Origin: Glaciimonas sp. PCH181
GTDB taxonomy: Bacteria; Pseudomonadota; Gammaproteobacteria; Burkholderiales; Burkholderiaceae_D
NCBI RefSeq assembly: GCF_003056055.1
Contig: NZ_PYFP01000002.1
Location: 1,426,001 to 1,490,000 of the forward strand
Direction: 5' to 3'
DNA: 64,000 bases
The position numbers were made by a program, and so were the translations under genes. Position 1 is the first letter of the stretch. Each line of letters opens with the position of its first letter. The notes beneath the pieces were generated by a model. The model did no database searches, was not told the DNA's origin, and was given only the letters and a program-made list of their open reading frames with translations. Shown here in pieces: positions 1-8,357 of this stretch.

Positions 1-528
1 CTGACACCGACCGTTTTTATCATGACTAATCCGTTGGTGCTGCCAACCGAGCAGGTCCGCGCAAAAGGCGTATCCTGTGTTTCTATGGAAGATCAGCGCT
101 GGCTGCATTGCGAAATCAAGTCGATTTCTCTTCTTGGCAATGTGTTGGCGGCGCAAAATGCGGCAGAGCATGGCGTAGTCGAAGCGATTCAATTTCGGGA
201 TGGATTCTTGACCGAAGCATCATCGTCCAACGTCTGGATTGTCAAAAATCGCGTATTAATGGCCCCGCCGAAGAACAATCTGATTCTGGAAGGCATTCGA
301 TACGGTTTGATCGAAGAATTGTGCGCCGCGCACGATATTCAATTTACCGCACGTCGGCTGTCCCGGGATGAAGTTTTTGAGGCTGACGAAGTGATGCTGT
401 CCTCTGCCACCAAAGAAATTTTGCCGGTAACCGTGATCGACGGCAAAACTATTGGAAATGGCCAACCTGGCCCCATTTACAGCAAGTTATATCAGGCTTA
501 TCAAGGCGCGAAAGCCGCCTTGGTCTGA
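1..528 (+). CDS. dat: D-amino acid aminotransferase (class IV), 3' part
   Basis: Class IV PLP-dependent aminotransferase whose reading frame is already open at base 1, so the N-terminal third lies outside the window. The visible 175 codons contain the RWLxCxIKS motif of D-alanine/branched-chain aminotransferases; the Lys codon at 118-120 should be the Schiff-base lysine. The LTEASSSNVW segment, which binds cofactor phosphate in this family, and the EGIRYGL segment follow. D-amino acid transaminases swap the amino group between D-alanine and 2-oxoglutarate to supply D-glutamate for peptidoglycan; the RWLxC form of the lysine motif favours this over a branched-chain enzyme. The next gene is a DUF493 gene, an arrangement I know from Burkholderiales. 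Confidence 0.85.
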   Translation: MTPTVFIMTNPLVLPTEQVRAKGVSCVSMEDQRWLHCEIKSISLLGNVLAAQNAAEHGVVEAIQFRDGFLTEASSSNVWIVKNRVLMAPPKNNLILEGIRYGLIEELCAAHDIQFTARRLSRDEVFEADEVMLSSATKEILPVTVIDGKTIGNGQPGPIYSKLYQAYQGAKAALV

Positions 529-637
529 TTGTCCTCCCAGCTCTGTATGCCGGGCGGACCGTAGCTTAAGCAGGGCCGTCCCCCGGTGATACGCTTTTCG
601 TGTCACCCGAATATTTATAGAGCGTAGAGCGACCATT

Positions 638-919
638 ATGAACATGCCAATCATTCCTCCTGAAGAAAGCCTGATCGTCTATCCGAGCGATTTTCCGATC
701 AAAATCATGGGCCCGACCCATGATGCCTTTGCCGAAACCATCGTCGGTCTGGTCGTGCAGCACGATCCGACTTTTCACATCGGCAAGCTGGAAGTGCGAC
801 CGTCAGCGAAGGGTAATTACACCGGGCTGACCGTGACGGTGTTAGCTACCAGCCGTGAGCAACTTGATAACTTATACAGCGCATTGTCTGCGCATCCGAT
901 GGTGAAAGTGGTGTTATAG
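638..919 (+). CDS. ybeD: DUF493 / YbeD family protein
   Basis: A 93-residue protein of the DUF493 (YbeD) family, a small alpha/beta fold resembling ACT-like regulatory domains. The core FPIKIMG segment and the C-terminal pattern of alternating hydrophobic strands (LTVTVLATS, then a helix, then MVKVVL) fit the family and the length is normal. Its exact function is unknown; in many proteobacteria it sits just before lipB and lipA. Here it follows the D-amino acid aminotransferase gene but is followed by a toxin-antitoxin pair rather than lipB, so the usual lipoate cluster appears broken or rearranged. Confidence 0.85.
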   Translation: MNMPIIPPEESLIVYPSDFPIKIMGPTHDAFAETIVGLVVQHDPTFHIGKLEVRPSAKGNYTGLTVTVLATSREQLDNLYSALSAHPMVKVVL

Positions 920-941
920 CGCGCAGTCATTCTGGCATTTT

Positions 942-971
942 TTGTTACAGCTGGTTTGTACTTGCTATTAT
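942..971 (+). promoter_or_regulatory. Candidate promoter of the parDE-like pair
   Basis: A -35-like TTGTTA (942-947) and -10-like TATTAT (966-971) are separated by 18 bases and lie about 40 bases before the antitoxin ATG. Judged by eye only. Confidence 0.4.
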
Positions 972-1009
972 GGTGTGAATAATTCCTACTATTTGACCGA
1001 GGTACGCCA

Positions 1010-1297
1010 ATGACCACTGCAGAGAAAATTAGTATTGCCTTACCGCCAGAGATGGTTCGTATCGTCCGCAGCGCCGTTGCTACTGGCGAATATGCATCAA
1101 GTAGCGAAGTTATTCGCGATGCCTTACGTGACTGGACGTATAAGCGCAGCTTGCGTCAACAAGGTGTCGGTGAGCTACGCCAACTTTGGCAGGAGGCAAT
1201 AAACGATAAGACGCCCGGTGTTTCGACAGACGAGGTACTTGATCGTCTTGAGCGAAAATATCAAGCTTTGGCGGACGCCGCTGATACACCAGGTTGA
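1010..1297 (+). CDS. parD: ParD-like antitoxin (ribbon-helix-helix)
   Basis: A 95-residue type II antitoxin. The N-terminal ~45 residues have the ribbon-helix-helix pattern of CopG/ParD proteins: a short strand (KISIALP) then helices including SSSEVIRDALRDW. The C-terminal half is hydrophilic and probably wraps the toxin. The start is preceded by a GAGG-type ribosome binding site. The stop codon overlaps the start of the downstream toxin gene, which implies translational coupling. Antitoxins of this family normally repress their own promoter with the toxin as co-repressor. Confidence 0.85.
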   Translation: MTTAEKISIALPPEMVRIVRSAVATGEYASSSEVIRDALRDWTYKRSLRQQGVGELRQLWQEAINDKTPGVSTDEVLDRLERKYQALADAADTPG

Positions 1298-1590
1298 CGC
1301 GCCTAGAACACTCCCGTTTTGTTCAGGATGATTTGGATGATATCGCTAACTATATTCTTCAAGATAGTCCCGGTTGCGCATTAGGGTTTCTTCGTGACAT
1401 ACGCATTAAGTTTGGTGATATTCAACGTAGTCCACTGATATATCAACTTCGTCCCGATATTGGCGAGGATGCGCGTATGGCAACCGTCGGCAGTTATGCA
1501 ATTCTCTTTCGTGTCATGGGCGAGATTGTAAGAATTGAACGCGTAGCTTACATAGGTCGCAATTTACCGGATATTTTTGATCAAGAATAG
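1294..1590 (+). CDS. parE: ParE/RelE-family toxin
   Basis: A 98-residue RelE/ParE superfamily toxin translated from a TTG codon that overlaps the antitoxin stop. The family hallmarks are visible: an N-terminal helix (SRFVQDDLDDIANYI), a central SPLIYQLRPDIG segment and a C-terminal strand pair ending in RIERVAYIGRNLPDIF. ParE toxins poison DNA gyrase, whereas RelE toxins cut mRNA on the ribosome; the upstream ParD-like partner favours the ParE type, but this is inference. The gene pair is intact and compact, as expected for a working module. Confidence 0.85.
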   Translation: MTRLEHSRFVQDDLDDIANYILQDSPGCALGFLRDIRIKFGDIQRSPLIYQLRPDIGEDARMATVGSYAILFRVMGEIVRIERVAYIGRNLPDIFDQE

Positions 1591-1635
1591 AATTTATTTT
1601 TTAATAACTAAATTATGCCAAAGCAGTTGGCCCGA

Positions 1636-2550
1636 TCATCCAGGCCAGCTGCTTTGTGCTTTAAATTCCGCGATTTCCGCCAGCAACCATTGGTGAAATG
1701 CCTGCACTTGCGGCTTGTTCATCGCTTCTGGCGTACAAGCAAAATAATACGCATTTGGGCAGAGCACTACGACATCAAATAGTCTTACCAAATCCCCCGA
1801 GGCGATTTCTTGCAATGCAATAGCATGCCGTGTCAGCGCAATTCCCTGACCATCCGAGGCTGAACGCAACACCATCGAGGCGTCTTCAATTCTCAAGCCG
1901 CTGCTAGGTTCGGGCAAAGACACCCCAGCCGCTGCAAACCATGGCTGCCAGGCTTCACCCAAATCCATCCGCAGCAACGTGCATTGCGCCAAATCCTGTG
2001 GCGTTTTGGGCAATTTTCCTTGCCGATAGCGCGGACTGGCCACCGGATAGTAATAGTCATCCATTAATTTCTCGACCACCATTCCCGAATACTGTCCCAG
2101 ACCAAAGCGTATCCCGACATCAATTTGCTCCCGCGCCAGATCCTGTAATTGGCTGGACGATTGCAGATTGACTTCGGTATCCGGATGTAAATCGATAAAT
2201 TTCCATAAACGCGGTGCCAGCCAGCGCGCTGCAAAGGAGGGCAACGCCGAGATAGCCAGACGCTTGCGTCGCGCATCGACTTTCAAGGCTTCTGCTGCCA
2301 ACGCGATTTCTGTCAGGGCTTTGCGAATAGTTGTTGCAAAACGCTGACCCTGCTCAGTGATCGTAATGCGCTTTCCGTGGCGCGCAAACAACGTTATCCC
2401 TAATTCTTCCTCCAGCGCCCGCACTTGATGGCTAATTGCGCCGGGTGTCAGATGCACTTCTTCAGCCGCTCGCGAAAAACTGTCATAGCGCGCAGCCGCC
2501 TCAAATGCACGCAGCGCAGGCAAAGGCGGGAGTTTACGTAGGTCGGTCAT
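1636..2550 (-). CDS. LysR-family regulator, GcvA-like
   Basis: A 304-residue LysR-type transcription factor. Residues 1-65 form the winged helix-turn-helix, with the LPPLPALRAFEAAARYDSF opening and the HLTPGAISHQVRALEEELG recognition segment typical of the GcvA subgroup. The rest is the periplasmic-binding-protein-like effector domain. A longer open frame runs upstream to 2724, but the canonical MTDLRKLPP start at 2550 matches the family. The divergent neighbour encodes a DUF2917 protein, a pairing common in Burkholderiales. The effector and targets cannot be read from the sequence. Confidence 0.85.
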   Translation of the reverse strand: MTDLRKLPPLPALRAFEAAARYDSFSRAAEEVHLTPGAISHQVRALEEELGITLFARHGKRITITEQGQRFATTIRKALTEIALAAEALKVDARRKRLAISALPSFAARWLAPRLWKFIDLHPDTEVNLQSSSQLQDLAREQIDVGIRFGLGQYSGMVVEKLMDDYYYPVASPRYRQGKLPKTPQDLAQCTLLRMDLGEAWQPWFAAAGVSLPEPSSGLRIEDASMVLRSASDGQGIALTRHAIALQEIASGDLVRLFDVVVLCPNAYYFACTPEAMNKPQVQAFHQWLLAEIAEFKAQSSWPG

Positions 2551-2782
2551 GGCTTTGGGTGTTTCTAAGTGAATAAAATTAGCAAGGAGAAAGAAAATTA
2601 CTCGTTTTGTTCTTGCGATACGGCTTACTAGAATGTACTTACCGACCTGACATTTAATTGCATTAATCCGAACGTTAGCCCTATTTACCCAGACAGATCG
2701 GCAACCAGAAGATTTTTGAGGCACGTATTTGCAGCAATTTTAGTACGAATTTAGCAATATAGCAGTAGTTCAACGGAGAAGC

Positions 2783-3109
2783 ATGATGAGAAAATTATTC
2801 ACTAAAGGTAGTCAACAATCCCTTACCCTGGACGCCGGTCAGGTAATGTCAGTTCAGACAGCGTCAGCAGAAACCTTGCAAGTTGTCTCCGGTCGCGTCT
2901 GGGTGACGGTTTCTGGTCAAAGTGATGATTATTGGTTAGGTGCTGGTCAGTACCTGAACGTTGCGGCGGGCGCGCATGTCGTGCTGGAAGCCGATAAAGG
3001 CCGCAGCCTGATCGAAGTGCGCCAGCAAACACCTACCGCAATTCCTGCTGCACGTAGCGTGCGACGTCAGCCACTCACGATGCCTGATAAGTGCATAGCA
3101 AATTGTTAA
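2783..3109 (+). CDS. DUF2917 domain protein
   Basis: A 108-residue protein matching the DUF2917 family, a small all-beta, cupin-like domain. The LQVVSGRVWVTVSG stretch and the YWLGAGQ motif are characteristic. No signal peptide or membrane segment is visible. It is divergent from a GcvA-like LysR gene, so it may be regulated by that protein. Function unknown. The initiator is one of two adjacent ATG codons (2783 or 2786). Confidence 0.75.
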   Translation: MMRKLFTKGSQQSLTLDAGQVMSVQTASAETLQVVSGRVWVTVSGQSDDYWLGAGQYLNVAAGAHVVLEADKGRSLIEVRQQTPTAIPAARSVRRQPLTMPDKCIANC

Positions 3110-3151
3110 TAGCTGACTGTTCGCTTACGACAGACTGATCGCGCTTTTTAC

Positions 3152-3197
3152 GCATTACGTGTTGTTGAGATGCACGCTTATACGTGACACGTAATGC
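3152..3197. repeat. Inverted repeat between convergent genes
   Basis: Perfect 10-base arms GCATTACGTG (3152-3161) and CACGTAATGC (3188-3197) with a 26-base spacer. It sits between the convergent DUF2917 and YigZ genes and may act as a hairpin terminator or protein site. There is no T tract. Confidence 0.5.
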
Positions 3198-3235
3198 AGA
3201 GAGGCGCGATGAAAATTGTGTCATTTAGCGACTAT

Positions 3236-3838
3236 TTACATTTCTTCTGTAGCATCGTCCAGCCACTGCAACGCGCCGTGGCATGCCTCATTCGCATCGC
3301 GTCGAAACGCAGGCGCAGCGACCAGCGGTAACGAAAAACACATACTCACCATTTCCCCATGGGTCACCTCGCCCAAGGTTGCGCCATTTTGCTGCAACAA
3401 GCGCCGCAACGGTCCTTCCAGTGCATACGGCACCGCAGCGCACAGCGTCGTCGTCGCCACCAATTCAATTTTTTCCGCCTGCAATAAAGCCTGCGCCACT
3501 GCATCGGTATAAGCCCGCACTAGCCCACCAGCGCCTAACCGTATCCCTCCGAAATACCGCACCACCACGGCCAATACCTGCTCCAAATCCTGATGACGTA
3601 ATACATTCAGCATCGGCAAGCCAGCCGTGCCACCCGGCTCGCCATCGTCCGATGCACCGGAATGACCGCCCGCAAGCAAGGCCCAGCAAACGTGGTTGGC
3701 ATTCGGATGTTCCACGCGCAGGCGCGCGACTTCCGCCAATGCTTCCGGACGCCCCGCCACCGCGGTGACAAAGCCAATGAAAACACTTTTTTTAATATCA
3801 ATTTTGCTGTGCGCTGCTTGGACTAAGGTGAATGCCAT
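3236..3838 (-). CDS. yigZ: IMPACT/YigZ family protein
   Basis: A 200-residue protein of the YigZ/IMPACT family. The N-terminal UPF0029 domain carries the signature SDDGEPGGTAGLPML (about residues 62-76) and the YFGGIRLGAGGLVRAY motif (about 94-109). The second, ferredoxin-like domain fills residues 130-200. Bacterial YigZ proteins are of uncertain function; the eukaryotic homologue IMPACT binds Gcn1 and affects translation control. Length and motifs are complete and the gene stands alone. Confidence 0.9.
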   Translation of the reverse strand: MAFTLVQAAHSKIDIKKSVFIGFVTAVAGRPEALAEVARLRVEHPNANHVCWALLAGGHSGASDDGEPGGTAGLPMLNVLRHQDLEQVLAVVVRYFGGIRLGAGGLVRAYTDAVAQALLQAEKIELVATTTLCAAVPYALEGPLRRLLQQNGATLGEVTHGEMVSMCFSLPLVAAPAFRRDANEACHGALQWLDDATEEM

Positions 3839-4179
3839 TGAGGATAAACGTTAATAATTAGTGTGAGATGTTTGGCCAGAAAGTGACGATGGCCGATTTA
3901 ATCCCGCGCCAAAATCGGTTTAATTATAAGTCCCGTAAGAATTACTTATAGTAGGTCGCTTTTCGGATGTGCTGAATAAGTTTTACCTATACTACAGCCA
4001 GTTCAACCAGATGTACTCGCTGCTGAAACAGGATAAGCATAGCCGCTTCTTCATTTAAAACGATAGATGAAATTCGTTGGTAATGAGGATCAACAACGGC
4101 GATGACAACGGCCCCCAATTTTGATAAGTGGCGTGGCCCCTGCGATGGCTGCGACATTGAAAAAGAATAGGATTTGTAT
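3839..4179. promoter_or_regulatory. Divergent intergenic region with inverted repeat
   Basis: About 340 non-coding bases between yigZ and the lyase operon. It holds an inverted repeat, TATAAGT (3925-3931) and ACTTATA (3944-3950) with a 12-base spacer, a spacing reminiscent of LysR-type binding sites. A LysR gene closes the downstream operon, so this is a candidate operator, but the link is inference. Nothing else stood out. Confidence 0.35.
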
Positions 4180-5604
4180 ATGGAAATACATCGGGAAACA
4201 CAACGGGAAGCACAAAGAATTGAAATCGATAGCCTCGGTCAGCGAACGCTTCCAGCCGATGCATTGTTTGGCATCCATTCGCTGCGGGCGAGTGAAAATT
4301 TTCGTTATAGCGGTGAAACGCTCGCCAATTATCCGCGCTTAGTGCGTTGGCTTGCGAAGACAAAGATGGTGATTGCCATAGTCAATGGAAGAAATGACAA
4401 ATTGACGACCGAGCAAAGCGACGCCATCGTTTTGGCATGTCTGGAATTGGCAGCGGGTCAACATACGCAGGCGCTGATCGTGGATGCGCTTGAAGGCGCT
4501 TGCGGCACCTCAATGAATATGAATATCAACGAAGTGATCGCCAATCGTGCGCTTCAGTTGATGGGGCACAACCCCGGACAATATCAATTTCTCGATCCGC
4601 TCGATCACGTTGCCTATGCGCAATCGACCAGTGATGTTTTACTTACCGCGACTAAGCTGGCGTTGATCGAAGAGGTGAGCGAACTGGTGGATACGGTGAA
4701 GCACCTTGGCGTTTCGCTGCGAAAAAAAGAACTGCAATATCGTGATCTCTTACGCGTGGCACGAACTTGCATGCAAGACTGCATGCCGATGCACTTGGGT
4801 CAGGCGTTTGGCGGCTATGCCGGACTGACAGAGCGATTAGCGCAAAGCCTGCAAGCACATCTTGATCTATTTTCAGTGCTGCCCATTGGCGGAACCGGGA
4901 TAGGAACCGGGCTGGGAACGTATCCCGGTTATCGCCAAGCCGTGGTTGCTGAATTATCGGCGCTTGCCGGACGCGCGCTTTACCCTAGCGCGAATCTTTT
5001 CGATGCGATACAGAATATGGACGTGTTCGCGGCACTGTCGTCAACGGTGAAGACGGCGGCGTTGTCGCTCGGCAAGGTGGCGAACGATCTGATTTTGTTA
5101 AGTTCCGGGCCGCACGCCGGATTGAATGAGTTGCGGATGGTACCCGTACAGGCTGGTTCGTCGATGATGCCCGGCAAAGTTAATCCGGTGCACGCGATGG
5201 GTTTGGTGCAAACCGCCTATTTTGTGACCGGTCTGGATCACAGCGTGTCGCTGGCTGCGGCGAACGGACGTCTTGAAACTAACGACTACATGCCGCTCAT
5301 TGCCGTATCACTTTTCAAAAGTATTCGGACTTTGGCTGCAGCGATTTCATCGTTTGACCGTCATTGCGTCCAATTGTTGACAGCGAATGAAGAAGTCTGC
5401 ATGACGCATCTGCTTGACTCAATCGCGATTGCGCCGACATTGAAGCAGCAGCTTGGTTACAAACGGGCAGCGCAACTGGTTGAGCAATCACTTCGCTCCG
5501 GCCGCACCGCGATAGAGATAGCCATCGAAGAGGGGGTGATGAGTCGCCAGCAAATAATCGGTGTTCTGCATCAAAGCAGTTTGCACCCTGATGTTTCGGC
5601 TTAA
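4180..5604 (+). CDS. Aspartase/fumarase superfamily lyase
   Basis: A 474-residue member of the class II fumarase/aspartase superfamily. Aligned by eye with E. coli aspartase it keeps the TSMNMNINEV segment, a QSTSD segment in place of QSTND, the MPMHLGQ region and the catalytic serine loop GSSMMPGKVNP. Several substrate-contact positions differ from true aspartase (AQSTSD for CQSTND, TCMQDC for TQLQDA), so L-aspartate is not certain as substrate. These enzymes remove ammonia, an amine or water by anti-elimination from a carboxylated substrate. The gene starts an operon with an SDR-like gene and an osmoprotectant-type ABC transporter, so a quaternary-ammonium amino acid such as ergothioneine, which ergothionase cleaves to trimethylamine, is a candidate. 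ATG at 4180 follows an AGGA site; an in-frame TTG at 4174 is less likely. Confidence 0.8.
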   Translation: MEIHRETQREAQRIEIDSLGQRTLPADALFGIHSLRASENFRYSGETLANYPRLVRWLAKTKMVIAIVNGRNDKLTTEQSDAIVLACLELAAGQHTQALIVDALEGACGTSMNMNINEVIANRALQLMGHNPGQYQFLDPLDHVAYAQSTSDVLLTATKLALIEEVSELVDTVKHLGVSLRKKELQYRDLLRVARTCMQDCMPMHLGQAFGGYAGLTERLAQSLQAHLDLFSVLPIGGTGIGTGLGTYPGYRQAVVAELSALAGRALYPSANLFDAIQNMDVFAALSSTVKTAALSLGKVANDLILLSSGPHAGLNELRMVPVQAGSSMMPGKVNPVHAMGLVQTAYFVTGLDHSVSLAAANGRLETNDYMPLIAVSLFKSIRTLAAAISSFDRHCVQLLTANEEVCMTHLLDSIAIAPTLKQQLGYKRAAQLVEQSLRSGRTAIEIAIEEGVMSRQQIIGVLHQSSLHPDVSA

Positions 5605-5715
5605 GGGCGATGATCGCATCCAATGGATCATATTTCCAGGCTGAAATAAACACATGTCAATTTCATCAAAACTAGATTCACAGCCAATGTTGGCTGCACT
5701 TTGGAGATTCGAATT

Positions 5716-6480
5716 ATGGAGATAAAAGGCTTGAATGGCCGGACTGCGATTGTGACTGCAGCCGGTCAAAATGTCGGGCGCGCTGTGGCGCTGGCGTTCG
5801 CAAGGGCCGGGGCAAATGTTGTGGTGAACGGTCTCTCCCACATGGAAAAATTGGAAGAAGTGGCGCACGAGGCAGAAAAGTTCGGCGTGCAGGCGTTACC
5901 GATTCTTGCCGACGGTGCCGATTGGGAGGCGGTGGAAAAAATGGTGACTGCTGCATGCAATCGCTTTGGCGCTATAGACATTGCAGTGGCGGCCGTCGGT
6001 ATCAGACCGCATCAGGCATTCCATGATATTTCGGTCGAAGATTGGGGGCGAGTGATCAACACTAATCTCAATTCCGCATTTTATCTTGACCGCGCCGTAT
6101 TACCGCAGATGCGCAAACGGGGCTTCGGCCGCATTATCCATATGGCCGGATCGGATGCCCAATTTCCGCTGGAAAACCGGGCCCACGTCGTCGCCTCCAA
6201 ACATGCGCTTCATGGCTTAGCCAAGGCGATTGCGTTGGAATATGGACCGGAGGGCATTACGGCAAACAGTATCGCGCCAGGTTGGGTCGAGACGGATCGG
6301 AAGCCGGAATGGTTTCCTGAGTTAGAGCAAACGCTTTCGCATCTCAGAGCAACGCTGCCATTGCGCCGTTTGGGGGATGTTGATGATATCGCCAATGCCT
6401 GTGTCTATCTCGCCTCCGATATGGGCAAGTTTATGACAGGTCAGATGCTGCATCTGAACGGTGGCGAATTCATGTTTTAA
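5716..6480 (+). CDS. Short-chain dehydrogenase/reductase-like protein without catalytic Tyr
   Basis: A 254-residue protein with the classical SDR Rossmann fold. The nucleotide motif is altered (TAAGQNVG instead of TGxxxGxG), the central serine region (HMAGSDA) is present, and the C-terminal PGWVETD and LNGGE segments are normal. At the catalytic YxxxK position it reads VVASK, so the active-site tyrosine is replaced by valine while the lysine is kept. It may therefore bind a nucleotide without acting as an ordinary oxidoreductase. It lies between the lyase gene and the transporter genes on the same strand, probably in one operon. ATG at 5716 is preferred over an upstream TTG. Confidence 0.8.
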   Translation: MEIKGLNGRTAIVTAAGQNVGRAVALAFARAGANVVVNGLSHMEKLEEVAHEAEKFGVQALPILADGADWEAVEKMVTAACNRFGAIDIAVAAVGIRPHQAFHDISVEDWGRVINTNLNSAFYLDRAVLPQMRKRGFGRIIHMAGSDAQFPLENRAHVVASKHALHGLAKAIALEYGPEGITANSIAPGWVETDRKPEWFPELEQTLSHLRATLPLRRLGDVDDIANACVYLASDMGKFMTGQMLHLNGGEFMF

Positions 6481-6582
6481 AGGTTAAGGATATGCAATTC
6501 GTTCAGCCGGTTCGAAGCGTTTAAAACAGGCAGGCCGAATCAACAATATTTGCAATTCTATCGAGGAAAAAGAGGAGATATT

Positions 6583-7485
6583 ATGTTCAAAAAGAAAATA
6601 CAAACACTGCTAGCCGTTTCCCTGCTAGCCATGGCTTCATTGAGTTCTGCGGTTGCACCCAAGCTGGTAGTGGGCGGCAAGAATTTTACCGAGCAGCGGC
6701 TTTTGGCGGAGATGACAGGACAATATTTAAAAGCCAATGGTTTTGACGTGGACCTTCGTACCGATATGGGCAGCGCACTGGTGCGTGCCGCGCAAGAGCA
6801 TGGGCAGATCGATCTTTATTGGGAATACACCGGGACTTCGTTAATTTCGTATAACAAGATCACCGAAACGCTCAGCCCTGAAGAAACTTACCGTCGCGTA
6901 AAAGAACTCGACGCAAAAAAGGGCATCGTCTGGCTCAATCCTTCTACCGCTAACAATACGTGGGCATTGGCTATTCGTGAGAGCGATCGGGATCGGCTGC
7001 CTTTCCGCACGGTCAGCGAACTGAAAGCCGCGCTGGAAGCTGGCAAGACCCATACCCTCGCCGCCGGTGTGCAGTTTGCATCGCGTCCCGATGGCCTGCC
7101 GGGACTCGAAAAAATGTACGGTTTTAAGTATCCAAGACCGCTGATCAAGCAAATGGACCCCGGCCTGACGTACCAGGCAATTCGTGATGGCCAAGTCGAT
7201 ATCGCTGCGGTCTACACCACGGATGGACGGGTTCAGGCATTTAAGTTATTGGTGCTGAAGGACGATAAGAATTTCTTTCCGCCCTACGCGTTAGTGCCAG
7301 TGGTACGTCAGGATACGCTGGAAAAATATCCGCAGTTGGCACCGCTGATGAACGCCATGTCAGCCAAGCTCGACGACACTTCCATGCGCAAATTGAATGC
7401 CGCGGTTGACGTCGATAAGAAAACTTTTGAAAAAGTAGCACGTGATTTCCTGGTAGAGAACAAGCTCATTAAAGATGGGAAATAA
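6583..7485 (+). CDS. Osmoprotectant-type ABC transporter, substrate-binding protein
   Basis: A 300-residue periplasmic binding protein of the OpuBC/OsmX/YehZ family. An N-terminal signal peptide (MFKKK, hydrophobic core, cut near the VAP segment) is followed by the family opening VVGGKNFTEQ and the DLYWEYTGT motif. This family binds quaternary ammonium compounds such as glycine betaine, choline, carnitine or ergothioneine through aromatic side chains. An AGGAG ribosome site lies just before ATG 6583. It is the first of four transporter genes, and its ligand is unknown. Confidence 0.88.
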   Translation: MFKKKIQTLLAVSLLAMASLSSAVAPKLVVGGKNFTEQRLLAEMTGQYLKANGFDVDLRTDMGSALVRAAQEHGQIDLYWEYTGTSLISYNKITETLSPEETYRRVKELDAKKGIVWLNPSTANNTWALAIRESDRDRLPFRTVSELKAALEAGKTHTLAAGVQFASRPDGLPGLEKMYGFKYPRPLIKQMDPGLTYQAIRDGQVDIAAVYTTDGRVQAFKLLVLKDDKNFFPPYALVPVVRQDTLEKYPQLAPLMNAMSAKLDDTSMRKLNAAVDVDKKTFEKVARDFLVENKLIKDGK

Positions 7486-7619
7486 TATGCAGCACCAGCG
7501 CGGCGTAGATCGCGCCTGTTAACTATAGCCGATGCCCGATCAATGAGATGGCGGGTGTCGGTCCGCCGCGCGATGATGATCGTGCGGCTTGAAGAATCAA
7601 TCTGATGTTGGAGACGAGT

Positions 7620-8354
7620 ATGGAGATATTTACATTTATCTGGAATAACCTGACTGCTATTGGCGGCTTGACGATCGAACATCTGAAGATCGTAGGCCTA
7701 AGCGTTGCTGCGGCAATCTTGACCGGCGTTCCGCTCGGTATTCTGATAAGTACCGATGAGAGACTGGCCAAATCTGTGCTGTATGTCGCATCGGTCATCA
7801 TGACAATCCCGTCGGTAGCGTTGTTCGGCATCATGATTCCGGTGCTGTCGTATATCGGACAGGGGATCGGATTTTTACCGGCCGTTATCGCCCTTTTTCT
7901 GTATGCGCAATTGCCTATCATCCGCAATACCTATACGGCGATCAAAAATATAGATCCGGCCCTGCGGGAGGCTGCCAACGGCATGGGAATGACCGTCAGC
8001 GAGCGCCTGCGTAAAGTTGAGATTCCTATTGCGCTGCCGATCATCATGGCCGGGGTACGCATGGCGGTCGTCATCAATGTCGGGATTGCGACGATTGCGG
8101 CGTATATCGGCGCGGGCGGCCTCGGCCAGCTTATTAGTCGTGGAATCGCGCAATCCGACACGCGGCAAATTATCGCCGGAGCAATTCTGGTCAGTGTGCT
8201 GGCGATTGCCGCAGATTACGGCCTGGCCGGTATCCAGCGGCTGCTCACGCCAAAGGGACTGCGCATTGCACCCTCGCGCACGGGGTTGCTGGCGTTGCAC
8301 CTCCTCCGAACAATGGCGAGCTTTTCCGGGCTTCGCAAAAACTTGCAGACTTAA
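7620..8354 (+). CDS. Osmoprotectant-type ABC transporter, permease 1
   Basis: A 244-residue inner-membrane permease of the BPD_transp_1 family, OpuBB/OsmW-like. About six hydrophobic segments are visible and the EAA loop reads REAANGMGMTVSERLRKVEIP, the cytoplasmic contact with the ATPase. The GAGGLGQLI segment typical of betaine permeases follows. ATG 7620 has a GGAG site at the right distance; an ATG at 7605 in the same frame is less well placed. The stop lies four bases before the ATPase gene. Confidence 0.87.
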   Translation: MEIFTFIWNNLTAIGGLTIEHLKIVGLSVAAAILTGVPLGILISTDERLAKSVLYVASVIMTIPSVALFGIMIPVLSYIGQGIGFLPAVIALFLYAQLPIIRNTYTAIKNIDPALREAANGMGMTVSERLRKVEIPIALPIIMAGVRMAVVINVGIATIAAYIGAGGLGQLISRGIAQSDTRQIIAGAILVSVLAIAADYGLAGIQRLLTPKGLRIAPSRTGLLALHLLRTMASFSGLRKNLQT

Positions 8355-8357
8355 ATC

